Below are positions 31,287 to 43,829 of a stretch of 64,000 nucleotides of DNA, one piece after another. The stretch spans positions 240,105 to 304,104 of the forward strand of contig MU130707.1 of assembly GCA_015039465.1 (NCBI GenBank), read 5' to 3'. A program made the translations under genes and the position numbers. Position 1 is the stretch's first letter. Every line of letters begins with the position of its first letter. This DNA comes from Phlegmacium glaucopus (taxonomy: Eukaryota > Basidiomycota > Agaricomycetes > Agaricales > Cortinariaceae). Under the pieces are notes generated by a model that was given only the letters and a program-made list of their open reading frames with translations, did no database searches and had not been told where the DNA came from.

Positions 31287-33535
31287 TTATACGTTTCCAC
31301 TGTCTCCAGAAAAAGGGTACGGTTTAAGCAGAATAGCCTGCTCCTGATCATGTTGATGAGTAGGAATTTCAGGCTCCATTGGTGAAATCGGTAATGGCTG
31401 TCTCGAAGTCGTTGTCGGTTTTACACCAAAAGCTTCTCCAAAGTCCTTTTTACCTCCTTCACGTGGTTGACCGTGTGTAGAAGGTTTCCCTCGCATGTAG
31501 TCGAAGAAGAAACGTAAAGAACCGAAAATCTCAAGAGCGAAATCGGCTAAAAATTGGAGTGTTTTTTTTTGTTGGTTTAGCAATGGTTTGGAAAAGGTGT
31601 TGAAAGTATACTGACTGATATTGATCCTGAATTTGGGTGACGCGGAAAAAGAAAGGGGGCGGCAGGAAGATGAGCCAGAGAGGTTAGGAGGAGCAAAAAG
31701 AATCTTACGAATCCCAGAGTGGTCTCCAGATGCTTGTCGCGGGTAACCCTTCCTTGCGTGTGTATTCTTTAGGGCTGTATGCCCACCACATCAAGAGAGC
31801 AAAGAAGACCATCTAAGATCAGAGGATCAAGAAAAGCCGACAGTTAATGGTAGGTTGCCTTTTACCTCGATACAAATCGTCAAAGCGTCCAAACCATCGG
31901 CTATATTTGTTGCCGTCCAAAATTCCGTACCTATGATATCACGTGCCTTGATCAACAAACTTCCCAAAAATTGCATAGAGCGTACATACCTTTAATGACC
32001 CTTCCTTCCAATGCTGAGAACTGAAGAGAGAATGTTATCATAGAAGCAAAGAAGATTATGAGATTCTGTGGGCTTACGACGAAAGATTGATAAAAGGTGA
32101 ACATAACGATGAGCTTGATAGACAAGAATTTAGCTAGTGGGCGCCGTCCTTGGAGTTCTTCGTGTGTGAGGCCATAGAACATCAGCAGGCCGTAAAGGGC
32201 AAAGCTGAGATATAGAGCAAAGATTTACTATCTGAAACAGAGACGATGGGATAGACATGTATTTACCTGATGCTCACAAAGTCTATGGCGTTAAGATAAA
32301 CCGAAGCATGATGCACATTAAATCCGTCAGCTTGACATAGTACTTCCAGTTTTTGGCAGATAATACCCGCTATTGAAACAGCTAAAAGGAACATAATCAG
32401 ATGACCATCCGAAAGAGAGAATAAATAAAAAAAGTGCATCATTATCAGGGGAGAGAGCGGGCGTACCAGGTCGAATGATAACATATTGCAATACCAACCA
32501 CTATTTTCACAACTTGCGTGAGCTTTTGAAACATTATAGGAAAAGTGTGTACTTTGACGGTGTACATGAAATAAGGCTAGAAAATGGGCAGGTTTATTAC
32601 AATCAACAGTCGAGTCTGAAAATGAGATGTTTTTGACCTTTGTTGGACGGTATCTCCAGCAGCAAAACTAATGAAGTATGGTTTGAGAGGTTTGACAATT
32701 TCGAGGTGAGGTGATCGAATAACAAACAGGTATTGGGAGGGATTTCTTGTCTTTACGCTCTAAAGCCTTATCAGGGGAATGTCCAGACGCAGTTGAGGCA
32801 ACAATATCAATGAGTAGAAGTCTTTTACAGGATGAGATTAGGCAAGCCATCTTTTTTAGATCAAAAAGTCATTGAGAACGTACAAAAATGCGCTTAGTGT
32901 GATTGCCTTTTTGTTCATTGTCGGGTCAGTCAAGTTTCAAGATGCTTCATTGATAAGTTTACCTCGTAAGCTGCGATTGGTCGATTTCTTTTTAGTCAGA
33001 TGGGCGGTCGCCGTCGTGATTGGACTAACGGAACGTACCAGCTTGAATGAATGAGTAATAGGTGAAAGCTCTGAAAAAACGAAATGAAAAGAAGGAGATG
33101 ATGGCATAGACTGGAGGCATGTATAGGATGCGTAAGCTAAAACGGAGGGGGGGAGAACAGCATCAGTTCAAAACAATAAAGAAGGTTAGAGGGGATAAGA
33201 AAGGTTAACATTTGTCGTTGCTGAGCTGGATTCGTGTAATTCCTAGACAAAAAAAGCAACCAAGCATCAAAATCCATAATCTTCGATTACCCCCCTTCAT
33301 CCATCCAAAGCGCACCTGCAGTGTTGCATGATGGAAACCAATGATATAATCGTCGTCTGCAAAAAAAGATTGAACATACATAGAAAAAAGGGAACTTTAT
33401 ATGAAAACATACGAGAGCTGTACATCCCCCTGCAATGGCCCATCCTATCCTATGAGAATCCCAGTGTAATCCAGATGCATCCCAAAAGCTGCTCTGATCG
33501 GTAATAACCGTGTTTTCGCTGACTGAGCAAGGCAT
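31287..33535 (-). CDS. TMEM184 / DUF300 (organic solute transporter alpha-like) membrane protein
   Basis: Minus-strand gene with about ten exons. The likely start is the ATG at 33535 (MPCSVSEN...). Family signatures in order: NYTNPAQQRQ, RILYMPPVYAIISFFS, FTYYSFIQAAYE, ALERKDKKSLP, AGIICQKLEVLC, HHASVYLNAIDFVSI, LYGLLMFYGLT, GRRPLAKFLSIKLIVMFTFY and FSALEGRVIK. The C-terminal cytoplasmic tail (residues from about 31583) has short Pro/Gln motifs and ends at 31287. About seven spans. Fungal members such as S. pombe Hfl1 act at the vacuole membrane and bind Atg8. Role here inferred by family only. Exon borders were read from motif continuity; I did not place every intron exactly. Confidence 0.85.
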
Positions 33536-34036
33536 AATCGATGACCCTCTTGTTCTACCAGTAGGAGTTGGGCGTCGTTTGTACGGGGTGTCGAAAACCA
33601 GTTCGAGATGATAGAGGACAAATAAAAGGCCTAGTCTATAGTTCAAAGGCTGTCCTTGCCAACGGCCCCGGCTTACATACTCAACGGCAACCTGCGCCAA
33701 GCCTTGTCACACCGATCTTTGGGTATATCCTTATTTTTACAGTGTTCTTAATAAAAAGTTCAATACTTCTACACTCCATTGAGGTTGATCCAAAGCCAAA
33801 AGACGTTTGATTCTCTAAATCCCCATCCCTGATTTGCTTGTTAAATACTAGTATAGCAAAAACGTGTTCTGATTGTGACCTTGGCTGATTGATCATGATG
33901 CGGTGTAGCCGGGGGTTGTGTGTGTGTGCCTTGGTTACCAGGCCATTCCAATAAATAGGCGGGCCCCCAATTTTTAGTTTTCCCTCGAGCAGGCTCTCCA
34001 ACACCAACCCCACACCCAAAATTTAATTTTAAACAA

Positions 34037-35474
34037 ATGTCTTTCTCACTGCGGCTGGCCGCTTTAACATCTCTCCTATTCATCTCTCAGGTCTTTGGAC
34101 TTGCAATCCCTCAGCTCGACAAGCGGTTTGTCTTTTTTTTTTTTTTCGGTTTTAATGCGCTGGTGAAGCTGACCTGTTGATTTTTGAAAGGGATCAACTT
34201 TGTAACGGTCATGCAGGACTCTGCGATCGTAGTTACGGAAACGTCACCTTCCTTGGTGCTCATGACTCATTCGCGGACAGTTATAACCCTTTTGCACGTA
34301 AGGATTTAAAAAAAAGAACTCTTTGCTTGTTAGAACGATCTTTTTCTCATAATGTATGTAATACAGTCGCCAGGACCCAAGAATTCGATGTAGCTGCTCA
34401 GCTAACGATGGGCGTGAGGTTGTTGCAAGCGCAGGCCCACATGTGCGTTGCAACATTTCCTTTTCGTTGGTTGATTCTCATATACATCTAGGAATGCGAA
34501 AGACCTTCATTTCTGCCACACTAGTCAGTTTTTCATGGTTGCGTAATAGACGGCTCACACCTTACCTCTTTCTTTGTTCGTTATTACTCTAGCTTGCGTA
34601 CGTCTCTTATCTGGCTTAAACAGGCATTCATTTACCTTGCGATCAATAGGGTCTCTTCGATGGTGGCAAAGTTGAAGATTACTTCAAGAAAGTCGAACAC
34701 TTCCTCGACAGACATCCAAACGAAGTCTTAACTATCATTCTTGCTAACCCCGAAGAAGTGTCGACTGACGTGTGGGAGCCCATTTTCGAAAGTACCGGTG
34801 AGTAGTTTTTATCGCCCTCATCTCTTTAGGGTGGAAATTTCTAAACTACAACAAAAAATAGGTCTCGCAAGCATGGCCTACGTTCCTCCCCAAACCCCGA
34901 TGGCGCGTGGAGATTGGCCAACACTTAAAGAGATGTTGGATGCTGGAACACGTGTTGTTATCTTCATGGACAAAGGAGCTGACGATGGATCCGTCAACTA
35001 TATTCTCCCACAATTCAGCATGGTTCGCACACTTCTTTTCCTCTCTCATCCCTCCCTTTTTTACTCAACATATACGACTTTTGTAGATGTGGGAGGATGA
35101 ATACGATCCTACCAACCCCAAATTCCCATGCAAAGTAGATCGCACTGAAGGTCCTCTTGAACCTGCCGAGCAGCTCAGCTTGATCAACCACAACCTCAAC
35201 ACTAACATCATCCCCATTGGACGTGGTGTCAGAATTCCAGACCGTTTGGATAGCCCAAGGACGAACAGTGTCCATTCGTACGTTTCAGTGCATGCAAAGG
35301 GTGTAAACCGTTTACTGACTTTGGGACAATCAAATCCGTTTTAGAATCACGGCTCATGCCCGTCACTGTGCTCCCCTCGCGAATGACAACAAACCTAACT
35401 TTGTTCTTCTTGACTTTGTCAATATCGGCCAAGCTTCAATGGCTGTCGCTCACTTGAATGGTTTCCCATACTAA
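34037..35474 (+). CDS. PLC-like phosphodiesterase, paralogue of the gene at 28864
   Basis: Signal peptide MSFSLRLAALTSLLFISQVFG, then a small first intron after DKR. Conserved segments: CNGHAGLCDRSYGNVTFLGAHDSFA (catalytic His in GAHDS), QLTMGVRLLQAQ, DLHFCHTS, LFDGGKVEDYF, NEVLTIILANPE, DWPTLKEML, FMDKGAD, FPCKVDRTEGP and a late INHNLN. It ends NGFPY with TAA at 35472-35474. It lacks the Ser/Thr linker and hydrophobic tail of the first paralogue, so it is predicted to be secreted and soluble rather than GPI-anchored. About eight exons; no defect seen. It faces the minus-strand TMEM184-type gene head to head, with about 500 bp between starts. Confidence 0.85.
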
Positions 35475-35742
35475 TAGTACCCGTACCTCCCCCTCCTACC
35501 TTAATGACAATTGTTTAGATGCCTTTGGGTGTAATATTTTGCTGTGCGAAATTCAAATTTTTTTTTGCTGCGCGATATACTTTGTTTCGTTAAATTCATA
35601 TGTACCACAAGTGAATGGGTATATGTAATGTATACTGACTGTTCCCAAAGTGTCCTTTATCCGATATAAGTATGTGTAGAGTGTAAAAGTACACTCAGGA
35701 TATATACGGTATACGGTAGCTTCCACTCTCGAGTACTTGATT

Positions 35743-36491
35743 CTACACCGCTTCGGCACAAAGTCCACAACAAATACATTCCAAACAAACTGTCCAAGGG
35801 GGAAAAAAAAGAAGTTTTTATTAAAACCACCATCAAAATAAATAAGAATGTGAAACGACATACCAAGTCCACCACAGCATGCACAGAGGTAGCATGGACA
35901 ACACAAAGGGTTACTGAAGGAACCTTTACAACACCATGCTGACAACATGATTCCAAGTATGAGCACCACAAAAAGCCCAACAAATAAGACGATGAGATAT
36001 ACTAATACGCATAGACACCAAGTAAGTTTATGAAATAGTTGTTGAAATGGAGATATGTACTGACATTTGTTATGAATGAACATGTTCCCGGTATTGGTTG
36101 AAGTGGTATCGGACACCGCTCGTCCGACCAAGTTGTCGATTCCCAAATTTGACAGACCATGCCAGTTGACACAAGTCCAAGCGAGTAGACCGCCTAGAAC
36201 CAAGAGGGCGAGAATGGCGGGTAAGAATAGCTGTCTCAATCGATTCTTGTGACATTCGTGGTGTTCTGAAGAAGAAGATGAATGATGATGCATCTCGTAA
36301 TCATGGTGATTTTGAGCATCCTCGAGAGATTTCTCGCGAAAGGGGGAAGTGGCTATTGGTTGTTTGAAATCTAGGTTCACACTTGGTTGAGGTTGGTTGG
36401 TAACGGAGATCCGACCAGTAGTGTGGTTGTTGAAGGTAGACATTTGGGATGTGGGTGCGGGAGGGGAAGTTGAGGAGAGAGAGAGGCCCAT
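35743..36491 (-). CDS. Two-span membrane protein with Cys-rich C-terminus
   Basis: Three exons. Exon 1 (36491 to about 36064) encodes a Ser/His-rich cytoplasmic region with an HHSSSSSEHHECH stretch and a first span (LFLPAILALLVLGGLLAW). Exon 2 gives a second span (YLIVLFVGLFVVLILGIM) and a Cys cluster (WCCKGS...CCPCYLCACCGGL). After a short intron, exon 3 ends ...CICCGLCAEAV with stop at 35745-35743. The Cys array resembles palmitoylated membrane-proximal clusters. Similar short proteins occur in other basidiomycetes but I know no function. The start could also be the internal Met at MSTFNNH. Confidence 0.65.
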
Positions 36492-36752
36492 TGAATGGCG
36501 CTAGATATATGGCCTTCTCCTCGAGGCGGTGAAGCCGTGGCGCCAAGGGGGGACTAAGGGGGAGCCACTTTTTCCTTTCAAGGGCTTGGCAAGCGCAGTT
36601 AGGACCGCACAATTGGCATAAGATGCTGTGTCGAGAGAACCTTGGCGTTCGTCGGACGAGATCACATGGAGTCTGGACATCCATTTTATGGCCTTGTCAT
36701 GCCGTCAAAACTGCGCTCAGTACTAAAAATATCTTATCATTTGACCACACAC

Positions 36753-37600
36753 ATGAAGCTCTCTAATGCGCTCGGTGTGCTAACAGACCTACGATTGGCG
36801 ATCTCGTTTGCTCTATTACCTACCCTTAAAGATGTATTTCGTAACCCGATCCTGCTGCTTAGACCACAAACCCTTTCGCGTGCTTTTATGGCCAACCTTT
36901 GGGAAGCGATTGGGGATGGTGTAGATCAAAATGGAAGAGATGTAAAAATTGACCTTATCACACCAAATGCATACGGATCTGTTCTTGACATAGGTGCAGG
37001 TTGGAGTTTGATTTCTCTTTTTCCCCTCCCATTTCTGGTTAATGATAGAGTATTCTGGCAGGACATGGACATAGCATTCAATACGTTGACCGGACCCGGG
37101 TATCACGATACATTGCTCTCGAACCTAACGTGCTTATGCACGAACGCATCAGAGCAAAAGCGAATGAAGCTGGCTTTCATGAATCAGACGGTACATTGAT
37201 CATCCTATCATGCGGTGCCGAGGACACACACTCCATTCTCTCCTCGATTTCACAACAACAACACCAAGAAGACCACCCGGTCGACACTATAATATCGGTC
37301 CTTACTCTTTGCACAATACCAGAACCGCAACGTACTATTTCAAAACTCATCCGCGATATACTCAAACCAGGCGGCCAATTGCTGTCCTACGAACATGTTT
37401 TGAGCTCTCGGCCCGATGTAGCTTGGTGGCAACGTTTTTGGGCACCTTTTTGGGCATGCGTATTTGATGGGTGTAGAATGGATAGACCGTCGAATGTGTG
37501 GATACGTGAGATTGATTGGAAGGAATGGAAAGTTTGGAGTAAGCCTGGTGAAGAGGAGGAGAATCTATTTGGTCATAGTATTGGGAAATTTATCAAGTAA
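36753..37600 (+). CDS. SAM-dependent methyltransferase, METTL7/TMT1-like (copy 1)
   Basis: Two exons, 36753-36999 and 37062-37600, giving 261 residues. The N-terminal ~30 residues are hydrophobic (TDLRLAISFALLP), a likely membrane anchor as in METTL7 proteins. Motif I, LDIGAGHGHS, spans the splice site. Then come ALEPN (acidic loop), SCGAED, VDTIISVLTLCTIPEP (motif IV region) and KPGGQLLSYEH, followed by the W-rich C-terminus WWQRFWAPFW. It transfers a methyl group to a small thiol or lipid-like substrate in mammals; the fungal substrate is unknown. An in-frame upstream ATG at 36642 is rejected because the paralogue at 59470 starts at the MKLSNA position. The paralogue has the same exon lengths. 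Confidence 0.85.
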
Positions 37601-38465
37601 AATACGTATTACATAAGTAATAATCTCTATCCGCTGATCGCCTGGGCAGTGCGTTATTGACTCTACTGTCCGTCCTTTTCATTTCGAATAGACGCCATAG
37701 TCAAAATCACTTCCTTGTTCCCACTGCTGAATCTCTGTTGTTGTTCGTTTGGGCTGGTCACAATAGATAACGGCGTTATCTCGTCTTCTGCAGCGTCTAT
37801 TCAGCATTGTTCATCTTCTCATATTGATGCAGTCGAGATCCGGGTAGTGTGGATCAGGTGTTGATCAAAGCGATATTTCAGAGCTATCATAGATCTGATG
37901 TTGTTCGAATCCATTGAATAGAGGTGAGCTGATGAAGAAAAGAAAAGAAAAGACTCGGAAAACGACTCAATAACTCTTTCGTCCACCTAGATCAAATGAA
38001 ACAACCGTGTTATCGTCTAGCTACTATATCAACAACAGCCTCTTTCGAGGTTCATCAAGCGGTACTCCTCCAACACCGTCGACGACCAATTTAGGTTCCC
38101 TCCGTTCGAATCTGTCGTTTTTGTGATTCGAGTTGTAACAAGGCGTTCGAATCTAACAGGGGCGAGTTTATATATGTCGAAAACTGGGAGCCAGTAGCTC
38201 ACTTGCCATCAGAGTATCTGATAATCACTATGATCATCTTTTTGGTGGCAGATTTCAACAATGGAAGCTACTCTGAGGCCAAACTTACCTTGGAAAACCT
38301 CGATTACCCAAAATAAGGCAGGTTGCATAGCCATTTTCTGCCTCAAACTAGTCAGCGTATATATGGCGATGCGATACACATTGTACCTGATCGAAGATCA
38401 GATTATGATTATGATAGTGACAGATCATCACGAACTTCAAGCTTTTATCTCAGTCACTGTATTTG
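37601..38465. repeat. Cassette spacer, copy 1, plus upstream region of membrane gene C
   Basis: 37601 to about 38200 matches 43215-43830 and, interrupted, 43840-44810. From about 38205 the sequence matches 44810-45080 and 18455-18600. No ORF is conserved between copies, so it is probably regulatory or non-coding. Confidence 0.7.
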
Positions 38466-39261
38466 GGATAAAGCTATCCAGAAACCCCCGTTTCTAAGAG
38501 AAACCCGGGGTTTCAAAGATGTTGGGAAGAAACCCCCCCTCCATGAGCTGAGCAAGGTTGTTTGTATATGTTATCAGAAACCCCCAGGTCGGGGTTCAAT
38601 AATAGTGCCGAACTCGTGCCGGCTAGATGTAGCATATCGTTCAATTGGGGTGAGGGTTGAACGTTGAGCGCTGAGCCCATTCAAATCACCTACTCCGATC
38701 TCTACATGCCCAACATTCAACCCCGCTTACCTTTCTCATGATTAGACTTCGTCTATCTGCTGTCCCTGGAGCATCTTGTCTCATGCAACCTTGTGTGGAC
38801 TGAAGTTTTCACCCTGCTCATCATCATCTGGATAGTATACATGCATGCATAATAGGCTCATATTAACATGGAAAACAAAGTATCTATACATTCAAACATT
38901 ATATGTAGTAGTCCTGTGATATAAATTATAATATATTTTGTACATTTTTACACCTTAAATTGTCCCTTGATCCTCCGGGGTCAATAGTAATCCACAGATT
39001 ATGAATTTTTGTATGGAGAGTATCTAGTTATACTACAGCCGAAATATGTAGATTCAAATACATGATAGTCCCCTGGAGGTGCACTACTATGTCTTTGCAG
39101 CCAACCGATCGTTGGTCGGACTTTCAACGTCGGAAGGGAAAATATAGACTGCCGATTTAGTGCCGATAAGCGACTTTGGGGAGGAACCCGGGTTTCTGGA
39201 TAACTTATTTAGAAACCCCGGGTTTCTTCTTAGAAACGGGGGTTTCTGGATAGTTTAATCC
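38466..39261. mobile_element. Non-autonomous TIR element with 9-bp TSD (Mutator-like)
   Basis: A 796-bp insert is absent from the paralogous position near 45060-45075. A perfect 9-bp duplication, CTGTATTTG, lies at 38457-38465 and 39262-39270. Terminal inverted repeats of about 50 bp (CTATCCAGAAACCCCCG... at both ends) are near-perfect with few mismatches. The interior is AT-rich with no transposase. Long TIRs and a 9-bp TSD match Mutator-like elements (MULE-derived MITE). Confidence 0.85.
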
Positions 39262-39341
39262 CTGTATTTGATATAGAGACTAGACTCTTATATAAAGCAA
39301 GGGTCAGAGATGCAATAAGTCACTATAATAGACACAAAGTC

Positions 39342-40561
39342 ATGAAGCTGAATCTTAAGGATGTTATCATTATCGCATTCTATCTCGAAGGCTTTCTGTA
39401 CGGTAAGATATTTTTTCTACAACTGCTAAAGAAGTATAATAATAACCTGTCCCAGGACTGTATTCTGGCATATTCGCTATGTATTTACAAGACCATTGGA
39501 CATCGAAAAAAGGCACCGCCAAGAAGAAAAATATCATTTTCTATGCTCTGTGTGCCCTATATATTCTATCTATTGTCAACGTTGTGCTTGATACAGCAGC
39601 TTTCTCAAATTCAGTTAGTAACAATTCCATCGGCAACAATAACCATCTTGTTTTACACTTTCTCTTTTGCAGAATGACAGGGTAGTCCTCCACATAAGTT
39701 TCATTCAAAGCACAGTATCTGGTTGCTGCGACCTCATGGCTCAAGCTATCCTAGTATGTATAAACTACTATGCCTATCATTTATTTTATTCATGCAAACC
39801 CTTAAAGATATACCGTTGCTGGATTGTGTGGGGTTGCAATATCCGTGTCGTGATCTTTCCTTCAATCTTAGCATTCACATTCTTAGGTCAGTCAACCTAT
39901 CTTATTTGACTACCAATTTCAATTCATTGCCTCTAGCTACGTGGCTTGTAGGTACCAGTTCAATCTACATTTTCTCAGACGAACTTTTGGTCCCTGCCTG
40001 GGGGAATTGGCTGACTGTGGCAAGCGTCGCCATGTCCATGACTGTGAATGCTCTGATGACAGGCTTAATCGTGTTGAAGATCTTCAATGTATACCGTGAA
40101 GTCAAATTTGCCTCGGACCACCAAACTTTGGACGTCACTGGTGGGAGCAAAATTCGGACCGTCATATTTGTGGTAATTGAATCTGGCATGGTACTGTTTT
40201 CAATCCAATTGGCTCGGCTCGTGGTTACCATTCTGCCAACGGACGCTGCCTATGAAGCTTATTTCATCATTGTTGCTATCCACCAAACGCTCAATGTGAT
40301 TACAACATCACTCATTGTTACTTCTTATTTTACTAATAACATGGTCCTGTCTAGGGTATAACACCTACAATCATCCTTGTGCGGGTCTCAATGGGATTAT
40401 CGTTTCACGACCAGGAGTCCATGATAGAATCTACTGTCGAGACTCTGCGCTTTGCAGCTAGCAATCCAGATTCAGTAGCGGAAACGGGAGACGATATCGT
40501 GAACAGAGACGATGAAGCTGGCGTTCGAATAAGTGACGATATCCAGATGGTAGATAGATGA
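39342..40561 (+). CDS. Agaric multi-pass (about 7-span) membrane protein, family copy C
   Basis: Six exons, 39342-39402, 39456-39613, 39673-39753, 39808-39886, 39937-40295 and 40355-40561, together 945 nt and 314 residues; all introns GT-AG, phases consistent. Segments: LYSGIFAMYLQDHW, YALCALYILSIVNVVLD (span), YRCWIVWGCNIRVVIFPSILAF (span), WLTVASVAMSMTVNALMTGLIVLKI (span), TVIFVVIESGMVLFSIQLARLVV (span), the conserved NGITPTIILVRVSMGLSFHD, then an acidic tail. Topology resembles small 7TM receptors, but no function is assigned. It is the only intact membrane gene of the right-hand array and the reference for the split copy at 45977/53945. Confidence 0.8.
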
Positions 40562-40988
40562 TCACATAGAGTCCAAACGCAGCTGTAGACACTACATCTT
40601 GCAGATATGGTACTTGCCTGTTAGGGCCGTCGTGACACGCGGCATACTATGCGAGTTCTTTTTTTCTTCTTTTTTCTTGGCTGTCCATAACTTATTGTTG
40701 GGCTGGTAGTAATGAAACGGTCCAATCACAGAACATCTGTAAAATTTAATACTTGTTAGCAAAAATACAAACAGCACCTATGAGTCTGACGACGAAAATC
40801 AATAAGTTGATAAAATTAATTTGAGAACAAGACGGGGACGTACATCATTGAGATCTTTTGTCGTATTCTTCTTCTTGTATTCTCCTACGTATGCAATATT
40901 GAACCGTTGTCCTGAGAAGGATAACCACACTGAGAATATCTGAATCGTAGATTTAATAATCCATAGCATTAGCACAAAGGGGACTTAC

Positions 40989-41297
40989 AGAGTGGCCCCT
41001 TTGTACCCGCACTCAGTTTGAAGCGCCTTTTCGCAGATGTGTAAGGAATATCTGTGCCAGGGTAGGAATTGTGGCTATGAGTACGATTTCAGAATGTCGC
41101 CTTGCAATTGACAGCATGAAATATATAGGTACTCGCAGTGAGATATACTCTGTCAGCCAATTGAATATGCGACACCTGAAAATCATCGAAGCGCGTTTGT
41201 CTGACATGCTCCGTGGTTTGAAGGCTGGGCGCAACTGTAGGAATTTCAGTACGTTGATATAATTGCTTTCCTTTTCTTGGTGGCATCTAGCGTTCGC
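40989..41297 (-). pseudogene. Tyrosinase fragment, copy 1
   Basis: Minus-strand pieces of the CuA half of a tyrosinase: RTLDATKK and the following YIN..LQ region (frame-broken), TRFDDFQVSHIQ, then after an intron QFLPWHRYSLHICEKALQTECGYKG. The FLPWHR and ALQTECGYKG phrases are diagnostic. Upstream His ligands and the whole CuB half are missing, and several frame breaks occur, so it cannot make a tyrosinase. A related copy is at 55079-55390. It lies tail to tail with membrane gene C. Downstream minus-strand sequence (about 40720-40960) is also conserved between the copies but has a 13-bp deletion here. Confidence 0.75.
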
Positions 41298-43205
41298 CTG
41301 TACATGGCAGAATGAATTAAAGTCGAGGCTGAGGGTGATAGACTACCATTTCCATAAATGGAACTCGTAACATAATCGCGTGAAGACTGAAAGACTTCGC
41401 GGCTTTACAACAGTTCCAAACGTTCAACGTTCAACAACGATATCCTCTTTGGCCACACCAACATATTTGTTCAACCTCATTCACGACTCAGATTAATCAT
41501 AGATTTTAAGCCATATTATTCAGCTGGGGTTCATGGTAGGCCCGACCTTTCTGGATAGACTGAAAAGATACAGAAAACCGGGTCTCATGGCGGAAGAAGA
41601 CTGACGAGGACGCTTATGTCAAAAGGAAAAGGCAACAGCTCACTTATAGTTTAACAGGTCCACCCCTTCATCCTTCAACAACGGTGTCATTGTCTAGTCA
41701 TTATATCAACAATTGAATCCAATCTATCGCAAAGAAACGAGTTTGTCCGGGTCTACATAGGTAGCATTCACCATAAAGAAGAGGGCTAGGATTTGGGAAT
41801 GGGGAAATGAATCGCGGTAAGTCTATATCATGTCCCATGCAAAAGTCAAGACTTGACCGGAGTTCTGCCCCTTAGCGTTCGTTCTTCAGTTCGGGAGCAC
41901 CGTCAACGATCATCTTAGAGCGGCCGTTGAGGTCATTGCAGCAGATGACGAAGGAAAACAAGTAGGAGACGATGAAGGCAGGAGAGACTAATCACGCACT
42001 GAATGCCGGTGCTGGAAATGGTCAGTCCATGCATCAAATTTAAACTTCTTGATTTTGATTCCCCACCTCTTTTCCCCTTCACTCAGTCCTTTGAAGCACC
42101 TCATTATTCTTACTCTGGACTCGTATTTCTTGCCGAAAATCTTGTCGTCATTTGAAACGCTTGGAATATTGCTCTCGAGATCTGGGACATCTTTTCAACC
42201 TTTAAAGCACCTTACACCCTGCATGTATTCTCCAGCTTCTAGAACTCGTGACAGGGAATACATTATTCTACATCACCTGTTGTGACTAACCGAACCCTAT
42301 CAGTAGAAAATCCCGACTTCCATCAGATAGACCATTCTATTGAGCTGCACATGAAGCAATCATACTGTTTCACGCACGCATACCGCTAGAAGATCCCATA
42401 ACTCATCAGCAACAACACGGGGGTGAATTGGTTTTTGGCTATACGTATACCCTCTTCGTCCATCGGAAGGCGTTATATGAAGTTTATGAACGACATTGTG
42501 CGGATATGAAGGGTAGATTGGGGGAGTTGTTGGGTATGCCTGAACTTTCGGACCAAGTGGGGGGTTCTTGGTTTGAAGGTTCTGGGTCGGATGAAATGAT
42601 AGTAGATTGTGATGCTTCTGATGAGTGAGAATCGGATGATGGGAACGATATGGCTATTAGGGCTACCGACAATCACCCCATTGGACTTCCTGGGGTCCTC
42701 CTATCAGTCGTTAGTTCCTTGCAGATATCAGCTCTATTCGATGGATAACCACCAACAGCTGGTCGACGTGCCGTTCTCACCTACCGCTTACAACATGGAG
42801 TACGCCAATATGTCGCATTGGACTTTAACCTCGAGAATGTACGGCGGGTGGAAAATATGGTGGACTCTTTACCCCCAGGGGTTCAAAGTCGGCCTCAATT
42901 TTCTCGCAATATGGAGGGTATAGAGGCTGAAGGAATATTTAGGGATCCTATTGTAAGTGACTTGCCGTTTGTCGGTTGTGCCTCTGAAAGAATCCACGGG
43001 TGCGAATAAAGCGTCGATGGACGAAGAGAGGGTTATTGGTCTTATTGTAAGTATCGGTTCTTTGGCTTTTCTCAGTTGGTTGAATCCTTTTTGTAGGTGG
43101 AAGCTAATGGTCATATAGGTGCCATCAAGGTTCACCATTCCGGAGGGGCTCAGAATTTACTTTATCTTTTTGTGTCGTGATTATTTAATATTTATTTTGT
43201 CAATC
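41298..43205 (+). pseudogene. Unidentified duplicated segment with coding remnants, copy 1
   Basis: Matches 55391-57250 throughout. Plus-strand stretches that look coding: RNEFVRVYIGSTHHKEEG (about 41750), ELVFGYTYTLFVHRKALYEVYERHCADM (about 42430), and DFNLENVRRVENMVDSLPPGV (about 42820). They lie in different frames with stops between them. I do not recognise the family. Both copies carry disruptions, so this is probably a decayed gene carried along with the cassette. Confidence 0.4.
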
Positions 43206-43829
43206 AGGGAAATTTGTCAAGTAGAACACGTATTACATAAGTAATAATCTCTATCCGCCGATCGCCCGGGCAGTGCGTTATGACTCTACTGTCCGTCCTT
43301 TTCATTTCGAATAGACGCCATAGTCAAATATTGAATCCTTGAGGCACTTCCTTGTTCCCACTACTGAATCTCTGTCGTTGGTCGCTCAGGCTGGTCACAA
43401 TAGATAACGGCGTTCGTCGTTATCTCGTCTTCTGCAGCATCTATTCATCTTCTCATATTGATGGGGTCGAGATCCGGGTAGTGTAGATCAGGTGTTGATC
43501 ATCAGAAGAGCGATATTTCAGAGCTATCATAGATTTGATGTTGTTCGAATCCATTGAATTGAGGTGAGCTGATGTCGAAAAGAAAAAAAAACGACTCAAT
43601 AACTCACCTTTTGTCCACCTAGATCAAATGAAACAACCGTGTTGTCGTCTGGCTACTATATCAACAACAGCTTCTTTCGAGGTTCATCAAGCGGTACTCC
43701 TCCAACATCGTCGAGGAACAATTTAGGTTCCTTTCGTTCGAATCTGTCGTTTTCGTGATTCGAGTTGTAAACGGGCGTTCGAATCTAACAGGGGTGAGTT
43801 TATATGTCGGAAACTGGGAGCTTTATCAA
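43206..43829. repeat. Methyltransferase 3' tail plus cassette spacer, copy 2
   Basis: Begins with the last codons of the methyltransferase (GKFVK and stop near 43206-43222). It then matches 37605-38180 with small indels. The rest of the methyltransferase is absent. Confidence 0.7.

Noticed and set aside
36642..36752. N-terminal extension of methyltransferase copy 1 from the ATG at 36642
   Set aside because: The paralogue starts at the MKLSNA position, and the extension lacks conservation and hydrophobic character.
42609..42923. Trp/Tyr-rich 104-codon ORF (also at 56606-56989)
   Set aside because: Another frame of the same DNA reads more like protein (DFNLENVRRVENMVDSL), and the ORF has no motif; it is most likely a shadow.
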